From: Oryzomonas japonica
GTDB taxonomy: Bacteria > Desulfobacterota > Desulfuromonadia > Geobacterales > Pseudopelobacteraceae
Length of the DNA: 64,000 bases
Reading direction: 5' to 3'
Assembly: GCF_008802365.1 (NCBI RefSeq)
Contig: NZ_VZQZ01000006.1
Coordinates: forward strand, 62,001-126,000
Below, one piece after another: positions 8,456 to 16,533 of this stretch. A program made the translations under genes and the position numbers. Below the pieces are notes generated by a model. It was not told the DNA's origin and searched no databases. It saw only the letters and a list, made by a program, of their open reading frames with translations. The stretch's first letter is position 1, and the number at the start of each line of letters is the position of its first letter.

Positions 8456-8515
8456 TCTGTTACGGGTAATTTGCCTGTCCGTAACATCGCTGTAATATTT
8501 CTCCTGTACTGTTTC
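8456..8515 (+). promoter_or_regulatory. Putative Pho boxes upstream of pstS
   Basis: CCGTAACATCG directly followed by CTGTAATATTT (8479-8500) is an imperfect 11-bp tandem repeat. A further GTTACGGGTAAT lies just upstream. The core matches CCGTAACATGT before pstC. It is placed 45-65 bp before the pstS start codon, as expected for a PhoB-activated promoter. Confidence 0.55.
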
Positions 8516-8543
8516 GGTAACGATTACAAAAACAAGGAGGATT

Positions 8544-9578
8544 ATGATGTTTTCAACCATCCGTAAGACCGTACTGACCCTCGCCCTTCTGGCGTCGGTC
8601 TGCGTTGCGGGCCAGGCTTCCGCGGAGACGCTGATCAACGGCGCCGGGGCCACCTTCCCCTATCCGCTCTACTCCAAGTGGTTCAGCGAGTACGCCAAGA
8701 TCGATACCTCGGTGAAATTCAACTACCAGTCCATCGGCAGCGGCGGCGGCATCAAGCAGATCACCGCCGGCACCGTGGACTTCGGCGCCAGCGACAAATT
8801 CCTCTCCGACGCCGAACTCAAGGCCGCCCCGGGCAAGCTCCTGCACATCCCGACCGTCATGGGCGCCGTGGTCGTCACCTACAACCTGCCCGGCGTTCAC
8901 AAGGGGCTCAAACTCCGCTCCAGCGATGTGGCCGACATCTTCCTCGGCAAGATCACCAAGTGGAACGACAAGCGCATCGCCGACGACAACCCGGGCGTGA
9001 AGCTCCCCAATGAGTCGATCATCGTGGTGCACCGTTCCGACGGCAGCGGCACCACCAGCATCTTCACCGATTACCTCTCCAGTGTTAACCAGGAATGGCA
9101 CGGCAAGGTCGGCAAGGGCGCTTCCGTGAACTGGCCCATCGGCCTGGGCGGCAAGGGTAACGAGGGCGTTGCCGGTCAGATCAAGAACACCAAGAACTCC
9201 ATCGGCTACGTGGAATTGGCCTACGCTTTCGAAAACAAGCTCCCCTATGCCACGCTGATGAACAAAAACGGCAAGTTCGTCGAACCCTCCATCAAGACCA
9301 CCAGCGCTGCCGCGGCAGGCGCGGTCAAACACATGCCGGCCGACTACCGCGTATCCCTGGTCAACCAGCCGGGCGACGACGCCTATCCCATCGTCGGTTT
9401 CACCTGGCTGGTGGTGTACGAACACCAGAAGGATGCGGTTAAGGGGAAGAAGCTGGTGGAATTCCTGAACTGGGAACTGCACAAGGGACAGAAGATGGCC
9501 GCAGGGATGCTCTATGCGCCGCTCCCCGCACCGGTCGTGAAGATGGTTGAGAAAACCATCAAGACCATCAAGCACTAA
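8544..9578 (+). CDS. pstS: Periplasmic phosphate-binding protein PstS
   Basis: 344 residues. It has an N-terminal signal peptide (MMFSTIRKTVLTLALLASV, cleavage near GQASAE) and the PstS fold signature INGAGATFPYPLYSKWF, with the phosphate-loop segments SIGSGGGIKQI and HRSDGSGTTSIFTDYL. It captures phosphate for the PstCAB importer. A strong AAGGAGG lies 7 bp before ATG 8544. A rho-independent terminator follows, and pstC then has its own Pho boxes. This suggests that pstS is transcribed at high level as its own unit. Confidence 0.96.
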   Translation: MMFSTIRKTVLTLALLASVCVAGQASAETLINGAGATFPYPLYSKWFSEYAKIDTSVKFNYQSIGSGGGIKQITAGTVDFGASDKFLSDAELKAAPGKLLHIPTVMGAVVVTYNLPGVHKGLKLRSSDVADIFLGKITKWNDKRIADDNPGVKLPNESIIVVHRSDGSGTTSIFTDYLSSVNQEWHGKVGKGASVNWPIGLGGKGNEGVAGQIKNTKNSIGYVELAYAFENKLPYATLMNKNGKFVEPSIKTTSAAAAGAVKHMPADYRVSLVNQPGDDAYPIVGFTWLVVYEHQKDAVKGKKLVEFLNWELHKGQKMAAGMLYAPLPAPVVKMVEKTIKTIKH

Positions 9579-9614
9579 TCAAGCAAGGGGCTGATGCAGT
9601 TACCCCGTCATCCC

Positions 9615-9650
9615 GAGCGCGGGCCGTCACCACGGCGCCCGCGCTTTTTT
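9615..9650 (+). terminator. Rho-independent terminator after pstS
   Basis: Perfect 9-bp stem AGCGCGGGC / GCCCGCGCT with a 12-nt loop followed by TTTTTT, 37 bp past the pstS stop codon. Confidence 0.88.
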
Positions 9651-9783
9651 CTTGCCCGGCATGTGTAACAGCTGCCGGATAGCGCCGAGGAAGGACAAGG
9701 AAAACCCTCCCCCGGCAGTCACCTGAATTTGACAAAATGGCGGCATGTTACAAACTTGACAATGTTGCCGGATAGTTCCCGCT

Positions 9784-9805
9784 CCGTAACATGTCCGTAA
9801 CATGT
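9784..9805 (+). promoter_or_regulatory. Perfect 11-bp tandem repeat (Pho box) upstream of pstC
   Basis: CCGTAACATGT occurs twice in immediate tandem, giving exact helical periodicity as expected for a PhoB dimer site. Flanking TGTTACAAACT (9746) adds a further partial unit on the other strand. It is 52 bp before the pstC start and gives the cleanest version of the local Pho box. Confidence 0.65.
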
Positions 9806-9856
9806 TCTTGATACGATCCGAACAGATACAAACGAGTAAAAAGATAGGAACCAGAC

Positions 9857-10792
9857 ATGCAGAACAGCGCACAAGGCATCAAGGGTGACGCCATATTCCG
9901 GGGATTCACCCTGCTCCTCGCCTGCAGCATCATCGTCATCCTTCTGCTCATGACCGCCGAGATGGTGAAGGAGAGCCTGCCGGCCATCAGCCGTTTCGGC
10001 TGGCGGTTCATCAGCGGCAGCACCTGGGACGCCGTCCAGGAGGAGTTCGCCTCGCTCCCCTACCTGTACGGCTCCATCGTTTCCTCGATCCTGGCGATCC
10101 TCCTGGCCACCCCGCTGAGCATCGGCACCGCCCTGTTCATCACCGAACTGGCGCCCCGCAAGGTCGGCGCCGCCACCGCCGCCCTGGTCGAGCTCCTGGC
10201 CGCCATCCCCAGCGTCATCTACGGCCTGTGGGGCATCCTGGTCATGACCCCCTGGCTCCAGAGCACCATCCAGCCGTTCTTGATCGAGCATTTCGGCTTT
10301 CTCCCCTTTTTTAGGGGGGCGCCCTACGGGGTCAGCATGCTGGCCGCCGTCTTTATCCTGATGATCATGATCGTGCCGATCATCACCTCCATCACCAAGG
10401 AGGTCCTGATGGCGGTGCCGTCGAGCCAGAAGGAGGCGGCCATCGCCCTGGGAGCGACCCGCTGGGAGATGATCCGCATGGCCGTGCTCCCCTACGGCCG
10501 CTCCGGCATCCTTGGCGCGGTGATCCTCGGCCTGGGCCGGGCCATCGGCGAGACCATGGCGGTCACCATGGTGATCGGCAACACCCCGAAAATATCCCTG
10601 TCACTCCTGTCGCCGGCCTACACCATGCCCAGCGTCATTGCCAACGAGTTCGCCGAAACCACCACCAAGATGCACGCCTCGGCGCTGATGGAGATCGGCC
10701 TGATCCTCTTGTTCGTGACCCTGGTGATCAACTTCCTGGCCCGCATGCTGCTCTGGAGCGTCACCCGCAAGTGGAAAGGAGGCGTGGCATGA
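9857..10792 (+). CDS. pstC: Phosphate ABC transporter permease PstC
   Basis: 311 residues with about six membrane helices and the ABC-permease EAA loop ([21 protein letters not shown], about residue 195). It forms the channel with PstA for phosphate import driven by PstB. The first helix is [19 protein letters not shown]. The stop overlaps the pstA start (ATGA), marking a coupled operon. No separate signal peptide and normal length for the family. Confidence 0.95.
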   Translation: MQNSAQGIKGDAIFRGFTLLLACSIIVILLLMTAEMVKESLPAISRFGWRFISGSTWDAVQEEFASLPYLYGSIVSSILAILLATPLSIGTALFITELAPRKVGAATAALVELLAAIPSVIYGLWGILVMTPWLQSTIQPFLIEHFGFLPFFRGAPYGVSMLAAVFILMIMIVPIITSITKEVLMAVPSSQKEAAIALGATRWEMIRMAVLPYGRSGILGAVILGLGRAIGETMAVTMVIGNTPKISLSLLSPAYTMPSVIANEFAETTTKMHASALMEIGLILLFVTLVINFLARMLLWSVTRKWKGGVA

Positions 10793-11631
10793 TCCTGCGT
10801 TCCATTACCCTGCGCCGGACGGCCAACCTGTCCGCCACCCTGTTGATGGGTGGGGCGACGCTCCTGGTGCTGCTGCCGCTCATCATCATCTTCTATCACA
10901 TCGTCAAGATGGGGATCAGCTCCATCTCCCTGGACTTCTTCACCCAGATACCCAAGCCGACCGGCGAGGCGGGCGGCGGCATGGCCAACGGCATCGCCGG
11001 CTCCGCCATCATGATCGGCATGGCCTCGCTGGTGGGGCTTCCCATCGGCATCTTCGGCGCGGTCTACCTGACGGAATACGGCACCGGCAAGCTCGCCACC
11101 GCCATCCGGTTCTGCGCCGACGTCCTGTCCGGCATCCCCTCCATCATCACCGGGATGGTGGCCTACAGCATGCTGGTAGTGCCGCTCAAGGGCTTTTCCG
11201 CCCTGGCCGGTTCCTTCGCCCTGTCGCTCATCATGATCCCCATCGTGCTGCGCACCACCGAGGAACAGCTCAAGATGGTGCCGGCCACCCTGCGGGAGGC
11301 GTCCCTGGCCCTGGGGGTACCGCTCTGGCGCACCAGCATCAAGGTTACCCTGCGCAGCGCCCTGACCGGCGTCATCACCGGCGTCCTGCTGGCCATCGCC
11401 CGGGTGGCCGGGGAAACGGCGCCCCTGCTCTTTACGGCACTGGGCAACCAGTTCTGGAGCAAAAAGCTCACGGAACCCATGGCCGCCCTGCCGCTGCAGA
11501 TCTTCAATTTCGCCATCTCGCCGTACGAGGATTGGCACCGTCTGGCCTGGGCCGGAGCCCTGGTGCTGGTGGTGCTGATGTTCGGCCTGAGCCTGGCCGC
11601 CCGCTGGCTCGGCAGAAGCAAACATTCCTGA
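10789..11631 (+). CDS. pstA: Phosphate ABC transporter permease PstA
   Basis: 280 residues, six predicted helices, EAA loop [20 protein letters not shown] chose ATG 10789, which overlaps the pstC stop (ATGA) and follows AAAGGAGG by 7 bp; a longer frame from a GTG at 10771 would include that ribosome binding site and is unlikely. It partners PstC in the inner membrane. Confidence 0.95.
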   Translation: MILRSITLRRTANLSATLLMGGATLLVLLPLIIIFYHIVKMGISSISLDFFTQIPKPTGEAGGGMANGIAGSAIMIGMASLVGLPIGIFGAVYLTEYGTGKLATAIRFCADVLSGIPSIITGMVAYSMLVVPLKGFSALAGSFALSLIMIPIVLRTTEEQLKMVPATLREASLALGVPLWRTSIKVTLRSALTGVITGVLLAIARVAGETAPLLFTALGNQFWSKKLTEPMAALPLQIFNFAISPYEDWHRLAWAGALVLVVLMFGLSLAARWLGRSKHS

Positions 11632-11642
11632 AAGGGCATTTT

Positions 11643-12401
11643 ATGAACAGCAAATTAGCCATACGAGACCTCAATATCCACTTCGGAGATAACCATGCCG
11701 TCAAAAATGTCGCCATGGAGGTCGCCGAAAACAGCGTGACCGCCATCATCGGCCCGTCCGGCTGCGGCAAATCCACGGTGTTGCGCAGCATCAACCGGAT
11801 GCACGACCTGACCCCCTCCGCCCGGGTGACCGGCACCATCATGCTGGACGACACCGACATCTACGGCCGCAGCGTGGACCCGGTCACGATCCGCCGCCGG
11901 GTCGGCATGGTCTTCCAGAAGCCCAACCCCTTTCCGGCCATGTCCATCTACGACAACGTGATCGCCGGCTACAAGCTGAACGGCGTGCTGAAGAAGGGGG
12001 ATGCGGACGAGATCGTGGAGTCGAGCCTGAAGCGGGTGGCCCTGTGGGACGAGGTCAAGGACCGCCTCCGCACGGGGGCCGTGGAACTGTCCGGCGGCCA
12101 GCAGCAACGCCTCTGCATCGCCCGAACCATCGCCGTCAAGCCGGAGGTGATCCTGATGGACGAACCGGCCTCGGCCCTGGACCCGATCTCGACCCTCAAG
12201 ATCGAGGAGTTGATCGAAGACCTGAAATCAAAGTATACTATCGTCATCGTTACCCACAACATGCAGCAGGCGGCGCGGGTGTCGGACGTGACGGCCTTCT
12301 TCTACATCGGCGAACTGGTGGAGATCGGCGAGACCCGCAAGGTCTTCACCAACCCCGAGAAAAAGCAGACCGAGGATTATATCACGGGGAGATTCGGCTA
12401 G
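11643..12401 (+). CDS. pstB: Phosphate ABC transporter ATP-binding protein PstB
   Basis: 252 residues with Walker [10 protein letters not shown] (near residue 38), Q-loop, ABC signature [16 protein letters not shown], Walker [14 protein letters not shown] and the switch His in VTHNMQQA. MARKERs typical of PstB are the VFQKPNPFP and RINRMHDL-like segments. The start ATG 11643 lies 11 bp after the pstA stop; a longer upstream frame overlaps pstA and is rejected. Confidence 0.96.
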   Translation: MNSKLAIRDLNIHFGDNHAVKNVAMEVAENSVTAIIGPSGCGKSTVLRSINRMHDLTPSARVTGTIMLDDTDIYGRSVDPVTIRRRVGMVFQKPNPFPAMSIYDNVIAGYKLNGVLKKGDADEIVESSLKRVALWDEVKDRLRTGAVELSGGQQQRLCIARTIAVKPEVILMDEPASALDPISTLKIEELIEDLKSKYTIVIVTHNMQQAARVSDVTAFFYIGELVEIGETRKVFTNPEKKQTEDYITGRFG

Positions 12402-12486
12402 AGGAACCGGCCGGCGGGCTCTATCCCGGCCCCCATGAACAAAAAAACACACCAACCGGTTGCCGGGATGGAAAGGACGACGATAT

Positions 12487-13158
12487 ATGGAACGTGAACA
12501 CTTCAGTGCAACATTCGACACAGAGCTGGACGAGCTGCGCAGCATGCTCCTGGCCATGGGCGGCAAGGTGGAGATGATGATCTCCGGGTCGGTCAAGGCG
12601 CTCGTGGAGCGGGATACCCCCCTGGCCGACCGGATCATCGCCATGGACCACGAGGTGAATAACCTGGAGGTGAACATCGACGAGCGCTGCCTGGAGCTCC
12701 TGGCGTTGCGCCAGCCGGCCGCCCGCGACCTGCGGTTCATCACCCTGGCCCTCAAGATCGTTACCGACCTGGAGCGCATCGGCGACCAGTGCACCAACAT
12801 CGCCAAGCGGGCCAAGGAGTTGAACGCGGAGCCGCAGCTCAAACCGTATATCGACATCCCCCGCATGGCCCACTGGACCGAGGTAATGGTCAAGGAGTCC
12901 CTGGACTCCTTCGTGCACGGCGACGACGATCTGGCCATCAAGGTCTGCAACGACGACAACTTCGTGGACGAGATCAACGAGCAGATCCACCGGGAGTTGC
13001 TGACCTTCATGATCGAGGACTCCAGCACCATCTCCCGTTCCATGAAGCTCAACTACGTGGCCAAATCCCTGGAGCGCATCGCCGACCACGCCACCAACAT
13101 CGCCGAGATGGTGATCTTCATGGTGAAGGGGAAGGATATCCGGCATACCATCGCGTAA
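12487..13158 (+). CDS. phoU: Phosphate uptake regulator PhoU
   Basis: 223-residue all-helical protein made of two three-helix PhoU repeats. Each carries the metal-binding acidic motif: LERIGDQCTNIAKRAKE near residue 98 and LERIADHATNIAEMV near 198. It connects PstB activity to PhoR and represses the Pho response when phosphate is plentiful. ATG 12487 follows AAAGGACG at suitable spacing, 85 bp after pstB. It is the last gene before a strong terminator. Confidence 0.95.
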   Translation: MEREHFSATFDTELDELRSMLLAMGGKVEMMISGSVKALVERDTPLADRIIAMDHEVNNLEVNIDERCLELLALRQPAARDLRFITLALKIVTDLERIGDQCTNIAKRAKELNAEPQLKPYIDIPRMAHWTEVMVKESLDSFVHGDDDLAIKVCNDDNFVDEINEQIHRELLTFMIEDSSTISRSMKLNYVAKSLERIADHATNIAEMVIFMVKGKDIRHTIA

Positions 13159-13199
13159 GCGGGGCAGACCCTGCGGCATTTTTGAAAAAGGCACCCACA

Positions 13200-13227
13200 A
13201 GCCCGGATATTTTCCGGGCTTTTTTTG
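13200..13227 (+). terminator. Rho-independent terminator after phoU
   Basis: AGCCCGGA, 5-nt loop, TCCGGGCT, then seven T. It ends the pst-phoU operon 42 bp after the stop codon. From here to 13530 the sequence is AT-rich with no supported gene, only the repeat block at 13339-13519. Confidence 0.9.
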
Positions 13228-13338
13228 TGTCAAAATGATGCAATAGCGGGTAGCCGGGTGAGGTTCGCGGGCCTTTTATTGTTTGATATTAAGGTAATAG
13301 GAAATTGAGTCTTTTGTGGTGATTTTTTTAACACTTTG

Positions 13339-13519
13339 ATTTTACGTTGAAATTGGGTTTTGCTGGGTGTAGAAGAGCGAGAGGCGTGTTTTGGTGTTCG
13401 CTGTGGTATCGTGACAGGCGAGGCCAAAATTTACGGGGATGTATAGGTAGCTGAGACCCTGCTCTTTTTTTCCAAAATTCAAATTTACTATTTGGAGTTT
13501 TGGCCCCCTTACCTCTCCA
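13339..13519. repeat. Left direct-repeat block (units A then B) flanking higBA
   Basis: Unit A (13339-13470) starts GATTTTACGTTGAAATTGGG and includes the stretch GTGGTATCGTGACAGGCGAG. Unit B (13471-13519) starts TCCAAAATTCAAATTTACTA and is a near-palindrome. Both recur in the same orientation on the other side of higBA (14244-14430) but in the order B then A. The identity is about 85 percent by eye. The block has no coding capacity that I can support. Confidence 0.85.
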
Positions 13520-13531
13520 TAAGCTGCTTGA

Positions 13532-13834
13532 TCACGCGGCCAGCGCAATCGGGCGTATCTGCCTGACCCGGTGCGCCATGATCTTCTCCGTGATTTTCAG
13601 ATCGTAGCTCGTCTGGAGGTTCATCCAGTACTGCGGCGTCTGGCCGAACGCTTTGCCGAACAACACGGCCAGTTCGGCAGTCACCGGGCGCTTGCCATGA
13701 ATGACATGGGAAACCCTCATGGCGGAGACGCCGATGGAGCTGGCAAAGGCATTTTGCGATAGCCCAAGCCCTTCAAGGATTTCTTTCAAATATTCTCCGG
13801 GGTGGATGGCCGGAAGCCCGTTCTTTGTTGCCAT
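13532..13834 (-). CDS. higA: HigA-family antitoxin (XRE-type HTH)
   Basis: 100 residues, the usual HigA/VapI length. It opens with the family phrase AIHPGEYLKEILEGLGLSQ and has the helix-turn-helix LSQNAFASSIGVSAMRVSHVIHG (split across about 25-47), followed by FGKAFGQTPQYWMNLQTSYDL. It neutralises HigB and represses the shared promoter. It lies 15 bp downstream of higB, the toxin-first order typical of higBA. A 10-bp inverted repeat over the promoter is its likely operator. Confidence 0.93.
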   Translation of the reverse strand: MATKNGLPAIHPGEYLKEILEGLGLSQNAFASSIGVSAMRVSHVIHGKRPVTAELAVLFGKAFGQTPQYWMNLQTSYDLKITEKIMAHRVRQIRPIALAA

Positions 13835-13849
13835 GCCAGTTCTCCAGTT

Positions 13850-14131
13850 CTAGTGATAATCGGTGATCTCTACGTCATACGCATGACCCTCGGCGAAGGT
13901 GAAACATACCCGCCATTGGTCGTTTATCTTGACGCTCCACTGACCTTTTCTGTCTCCCGAAAGCGTTTCAAGGTGGTTTGACGGCGGCATCCGTAAGTCC
14001 TCGACCACCGTGGCATTGTCGAGCTGGTTCAACCGCATGGCCGCACGGGTGACAATGCCTGGCGGTAGCCTTTTCGACTTCCCGGATTCAAAGAACCGTT
14101 CGGTTGCTTTGTCGGCAAAGGTCTTAATCAT
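13850..14131 (-). CDS. higB: HigB-family toxin (RelE/ParE superfamily mRNA interferase)
   Basis: 93 residues with the HigB pattern: IKTFADKATERFFESGKS, the helix ATVVEDLRMPPSNHLETLSGDR and the strand segment GQWSVKINDQWRVCFTF, ending in VEITDYH. In this family the basic residues and C-terminal His carry ribosome-dependent mRNA cleavage; here Arg (QWRVCF) and His (DYH) are kept, so the toxin is probably active. It is the first gene of the higBA operon, transcribed from within the palindrome at 14138. Confidence 0.93.
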   Translation of the reverse strand: MIKTFADKATERFFESGKSKRLPPGIVTRAAMRLNQLDNATVVEDLRMPPSNHLETLSGDRKGQWSVKINDQWRVCFTFAEGHAYDVEITDYH

Positions 14132-14137
14132 GGATGC

Positions 14138-14160
14138 AGTATAAACAAAATGTTTATACT
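14138..14160 (-). promoter_or_regulatory. Putative HigA operator over the higBA promoter
   Basis: AGTATAAACA, spacer AAA, TGTTTATACT: a perfect 10-bp inverted repeat starting 7 bp upstream of the higB start codon. TATAAAC/GTTTATA can double as a -10 element, so binding of HigA would block the promoter. Confidence 0.65.
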
Positions 14161-14243
14161 CGGCAAGTTAAATTCTTGTCACGGATTCTCTCCGCGCTGT
14201 TGACGCGCCACGCAATTTCTGTGAAAGGCGGGAGGGGTAGGTC

Positions 14244-14430
14244 TCCAAAATTCAAATTTGATATTTGGAGCTTTGACCCCCTTGCTTCTCCCTGATTTTG
14301 CGTTGAAATTTGTTTTTGTGGGGTGTAGAAGGGCGAGAGGCGTGTTTTGGTGTTCGTCGTGGTATCGTGACAGGCGAGGCCAAAATTGACGGGGATGTGT
14401 AGTTAGTTGAGACCTGCCCCCCTCTTTTTT
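14244..14430. repeat. Right direct-repeat block (units B then A) flanking higBA
   Basis: Unit B (14244-14292, TCCAAAATTCAAATTTGATA) is followed without gap by unit A (14294-14430, GATTTTGCGTTGAAATTTG). They match the left block at 13339-13519, with the two units in swapped order. The arrangement A-B-higA-higB-B-A looks like a tandem repeat array split by the toxin-antitoxin pair. Confidence 0.85.
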
Positions 14431-14459
14431 CTCTTGGCCAAACAAAAAGGATAACCTAA

Positions 14460-14837
14460 ATGATAAGCGAGATGACTTGGCACAGAAGTGAGGAGAAGCA
14501 AACGCGATTCGAGTGGAGTGCAGAGAGTGAAGGGCTTCAACTGCGACATGAGAACGGAAATCCACCTTATTTAATTCCCTGGAGAATCTTTTATTTGATC
14601 CTGCGGCAAGCAATGACTATGGCAGCAGTAAATAATGGTGAAATAACAGCCGGAACACACCAATCTACGCCTTCTCCTGACTCAGTTGGAGAATGGGTGC
14701 TAGCACAAAATTTTACTCTTGAACCTGGTGCCCTAACACCTAGGCATTTGTCATTCCTTGGTCCCATATTCGGCCGCATGGGGTTCTTCACTCGAAAAAT
14801 TAAAGGAAACTCGATAATGTGGGTGCTTACAGTATGA
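14460..14837 (+). CDS. Hypothetical protein, possible C-terminal winged helix
   Basis: 125 residues, no signal peptide or membrane helix. I do not recognise the family. The C-terminal half (LTPRHLSFLGPIFGRMGFF then a beta-rich RKIKGNSIMWVLTV) has the look of a helix-turn-helix with a wing; this is inference only. Codon use is AT-richer than the flanking pst and aspA regions. The stop overlaps the next start codon (ATGA at 14834), so it forms a two-gene unit with the membrane-anchored protein downstream. It begins 29 bp after the right repeat block. Confidence 0.6.
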   Translation: MISEMTWHRSEEKQTRFEWSAESEGLQLRHENGNPPYLIPWRIFYLILRQAMTMAAVNNGEITAGTHQSTPSPDSVGEWVLAQNFTLEPGALTPRHLSFLGPIFGRMGFFTRKIKGNSIMWVLTV

Positions 14838-15439
14838 CTCAACCTGCTGAAGTTACACTCTGGCTCCAACCTCAAGTTGTTGTGCCTGTCATTTCAACAA
14901 TTCTTGTATCAGTAATTGTACCGATACTGCTCCATCACCTGAAGTACAAACGTGAACGTGCTGAAATGGTTTTTAAGGCGAGAAAAGAAGCTTATGAGGA
15001 ATACTTCAAAAAATTTGAAAAGTCAGCGGCAAACATAGGGCAAGAGTATGACAAGTATACAAACGAAATTCTCCCACAGGCGCTCCTTAAACTGCTACAC
15101 AGCGGGAACTCTCCTGAGGGAGTTGTTGAATTTCAGGCTACAGTCGGGAGTTTCCCTCATAAAATCCAAGAAAGCCATCGAAGTGCATTGGAGGAAATGA
15201 CGACACTCCAGATTTTCGCGTCTCCAATCCTTCTCGCTCACATAAAGCAGTACGAGGAACTTCATCGTGAAATGATGACCCAGGCCGCACCATGGTTACA
15301 AGAGGCAAACAAAAAACTTACTGAACCTGACCTTGATTCTCCAATAGCAAATGAAATGAAACAACGTGGCACTAGAATCAGTTGCCTTAAAGATAAAATC
15401 ATTGCGCAGATGAGGACAGAGCTGGGAACGGACAGGTGA
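14834..15439 (+). CDS. Hypothetical protein with a single N-terminal membrane anchor
   Basis: About 201 residues. One hydrophobic helix near the N-terminus (VVVPVISTILVSVIVPILLHHL), then a basic stop-transfer KYKRER and a long, charged, mostly helical cytoplasmic domain (KARKEAYEEYFKKFEKSA onwards), probably coiled coil in part. No catalytic motif was recognised. ATG 14834 overlaps the preceding stop codon, so the two proteins are probably made together; a GTG at 14819 would also be possible. Low GC like its neighbours, consistent with horizontal acquisition. Confidence 0.6.
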   Translation: MTQPAEVTLWLQPQVVVPVISTILVSVIVPILLHHLKYKRERAEMVFKARKEAYEEYFKKFEKSAANIGQEYDKYTNEILPQALLKLLHSGNSPEGVVEFQATVGSFPHKIQESHRSALEEMTTLQIFASPILLAHIKQYEELHREMMTQAAPWLQEANKKLTEPDLDSPIANEMKQRGTRISCLKDKIIAQMRTELGTDR

Positions 15440-15470
15440 TGTCCAACCACGTCGCAAGACTTGACCGAAA

Positions 15471-15555
15471 GGAAGTCGGTGGGGTCAGGCTTCCGGCGGA
15501 GTTCCGGGGACGGTATATTAAATTCAGAGTTGAGTATACTGTCCCCGGAATTACC
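15471..15555. repeat. REP-type unit with 49-bp palindrome
   Basis: A conserved lead GGAAGTCGGTGGGGTCAGGC is followed by a palindrome at 15502-15550 (TTCCGGGGACGGTATA, loop, TATACTGTCCCCGGAA). The same lead and palindrome recur at 17341-17423. It lies between two genes of the island. The form is that of REP sequences mobilised by REP-associated tyrosine transposases; none is in this window. Confidence 0.75.
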
Positions 15556-15619
15556 CAGCGGCGGCAGCGGCCTCCGCTGACGCCTTGAGACGTTGAACCA
15601 AAAAGGAGAAAAGTAAAAT

Positions 15620-16384
15620 ATGAGCCAGAGAAGCAATCTGAAGCTTGCAACGAAGTATATTAAGAGCCTCTCGGGCGTGCTTATCCTCCTCGGGGTTGGC
15701 TTTTTGCTATTGAGTGGCTTCTATGACTGGAAAGGCTTTATTCAGAACATCGGCCTTGTACTGTCTGGTGCTGGTGTGACCACCTTCATTCTAAAATTCG
15801 ATTTATTCGAGATTGTTTCAAGTGATGAGATTAGAAAATCTGGAATCGAAATGGTGAGGCACGGCAGGAATTCAATGGTAGAAATGATTGAATCAATCGA
15901 AGAGTTTATGAGAAAGGCGAGACCTAAAGAAATCGATATTTGCGGAATTTCAATGTACAGCTTCTTTGAGCCGCATAGCTTATATGATTTGGTTTTGAAC
16001 CTTGCTTCCGAAGGTTATAAATTCCGCATAATCTTTGCCGACCCTAATAGCACTGAACTATCTTTTCAAGAACAAGTTGAACATAAGCCTGGAGCTTTAA
16101 AGTCGCACATTGAATATTTATCTAATAAATTTTCGGATCACTGTCGTAGGCATCAAAGTGCATCTATTATAAGAGGCAACATAAAGATAGGTTATTCTGG
16201 TTTATTGCCAAAGGTGTTTATAGTTCGTGCAGGCGGAAAAATGTTTGTCTCTTCTTATCTTCATCGCGGACCTCATGTTTCACCAACATTCATGCTGTCT
16301 GATGTACCTAATGGATTTTATAGTTATTATTTACAGTACATCGATGACATCGTTGAAAATTGTTTTACTGAATACAGCATTTGA
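15620..16384 (+). CDS. Two-helix membrane protein with a PLD-like/DUF5919-type cytoplasmic domain
   Basis: 254 residues. Two N-terminal membrane helices (SGVLILLGVGFLLLSGF and FIQNIGLVLSGAGVTTFIL) are followed by a cytoplasmic domain with alternating strands and helices: IDICGISMYSF, SLYDLVLNLASEG, KFRIIFADPNS. This pattern resembles the phospholipase-D-like/DUF5919 group found with signalling and stress proteins, but no HKD motif is visible, so enzymatic activity is uncertain. Good ribosome site (AAAGGAG) before ATG 15620. Low GC. The 2TM-plus-sensor design is also seen among anti-phage effectors; here that is only a hypothesis. Confidence 0.65.
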   Translation: MSQRSNLKLATKYIKSLSGVLILLGVGFLLLSGFYDWKGFIQNIGLVLSGAGVTTFILKFDLFEIVSSDEIRKSGIEMVRHGRNSMVEMIESIEEFMRKARPKEIDICGISMYSFFEPHSLYDLVLNLASEGYKFRIIFADPNSTELSFQEQVEHKPGALKSHIEYLSNKFSDHCRRHQSASIIRGNIKIGYSGLLPKVFIVRAGGKMFVSSYLHRGPHVSPTFMLSDVPNGFYSYYLQYIDDIVENCFTEYSI

Positions 16385-16436
16385 AATCTAGCATCTGGCG
16401 AAGGTCCAACTAGCGCCAGGACCGGCCCAAAAACAA

Positions 16437-16497
16437 GGAAGTCGGTGGGGGCAGGCTTCCAAGCTGAAAGTCCGGCCTATAGTTGCCAGCATGGAGA
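16437..16497. repeat. REP-associated repeat unit
   Basis: GGAAGTCGGTGGGGGCAGGC then CTGAAAGTCCGGCCTATAGT ending near GCATG. A second copy with small changes is at 17440-17504. The shared lead GGAAGTCGGTGGGG also precedes the palindrome at 15502. Confidence 0.7.
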
Positions 16498-16533
16498 CCT
16501 GCCCCTCCTCCTTCCCGCTCAGGATGATCCATA

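Noticed and set aside
10771-10788. Upstream GTG extension of pstA
   Set aside because: It would include the AAGGAGG ribosome site; the ATG at 10789 overlaps the pstC stop codon in the usual way.
11532-11642. N-terminal extension of pstB overlapping pstA
   Set aside because: Composition is that of the pstA frame shadow (Gly/Pro/Arg), and the PstB family starts at the ATG 11643 region.
13230-13548. Minus-strand small frames across the left repeat block
   Set aside because: They coincide with the direct-repeat unit and differ between the two copies, so there is no coding constraint.
14179-14613. Minus-strand frame of 144 codons across the right repeat block
   Set aside because: It covers the non-coding A unit and opposes a better plus-strand gene; no recognisable domain or ribosome site.
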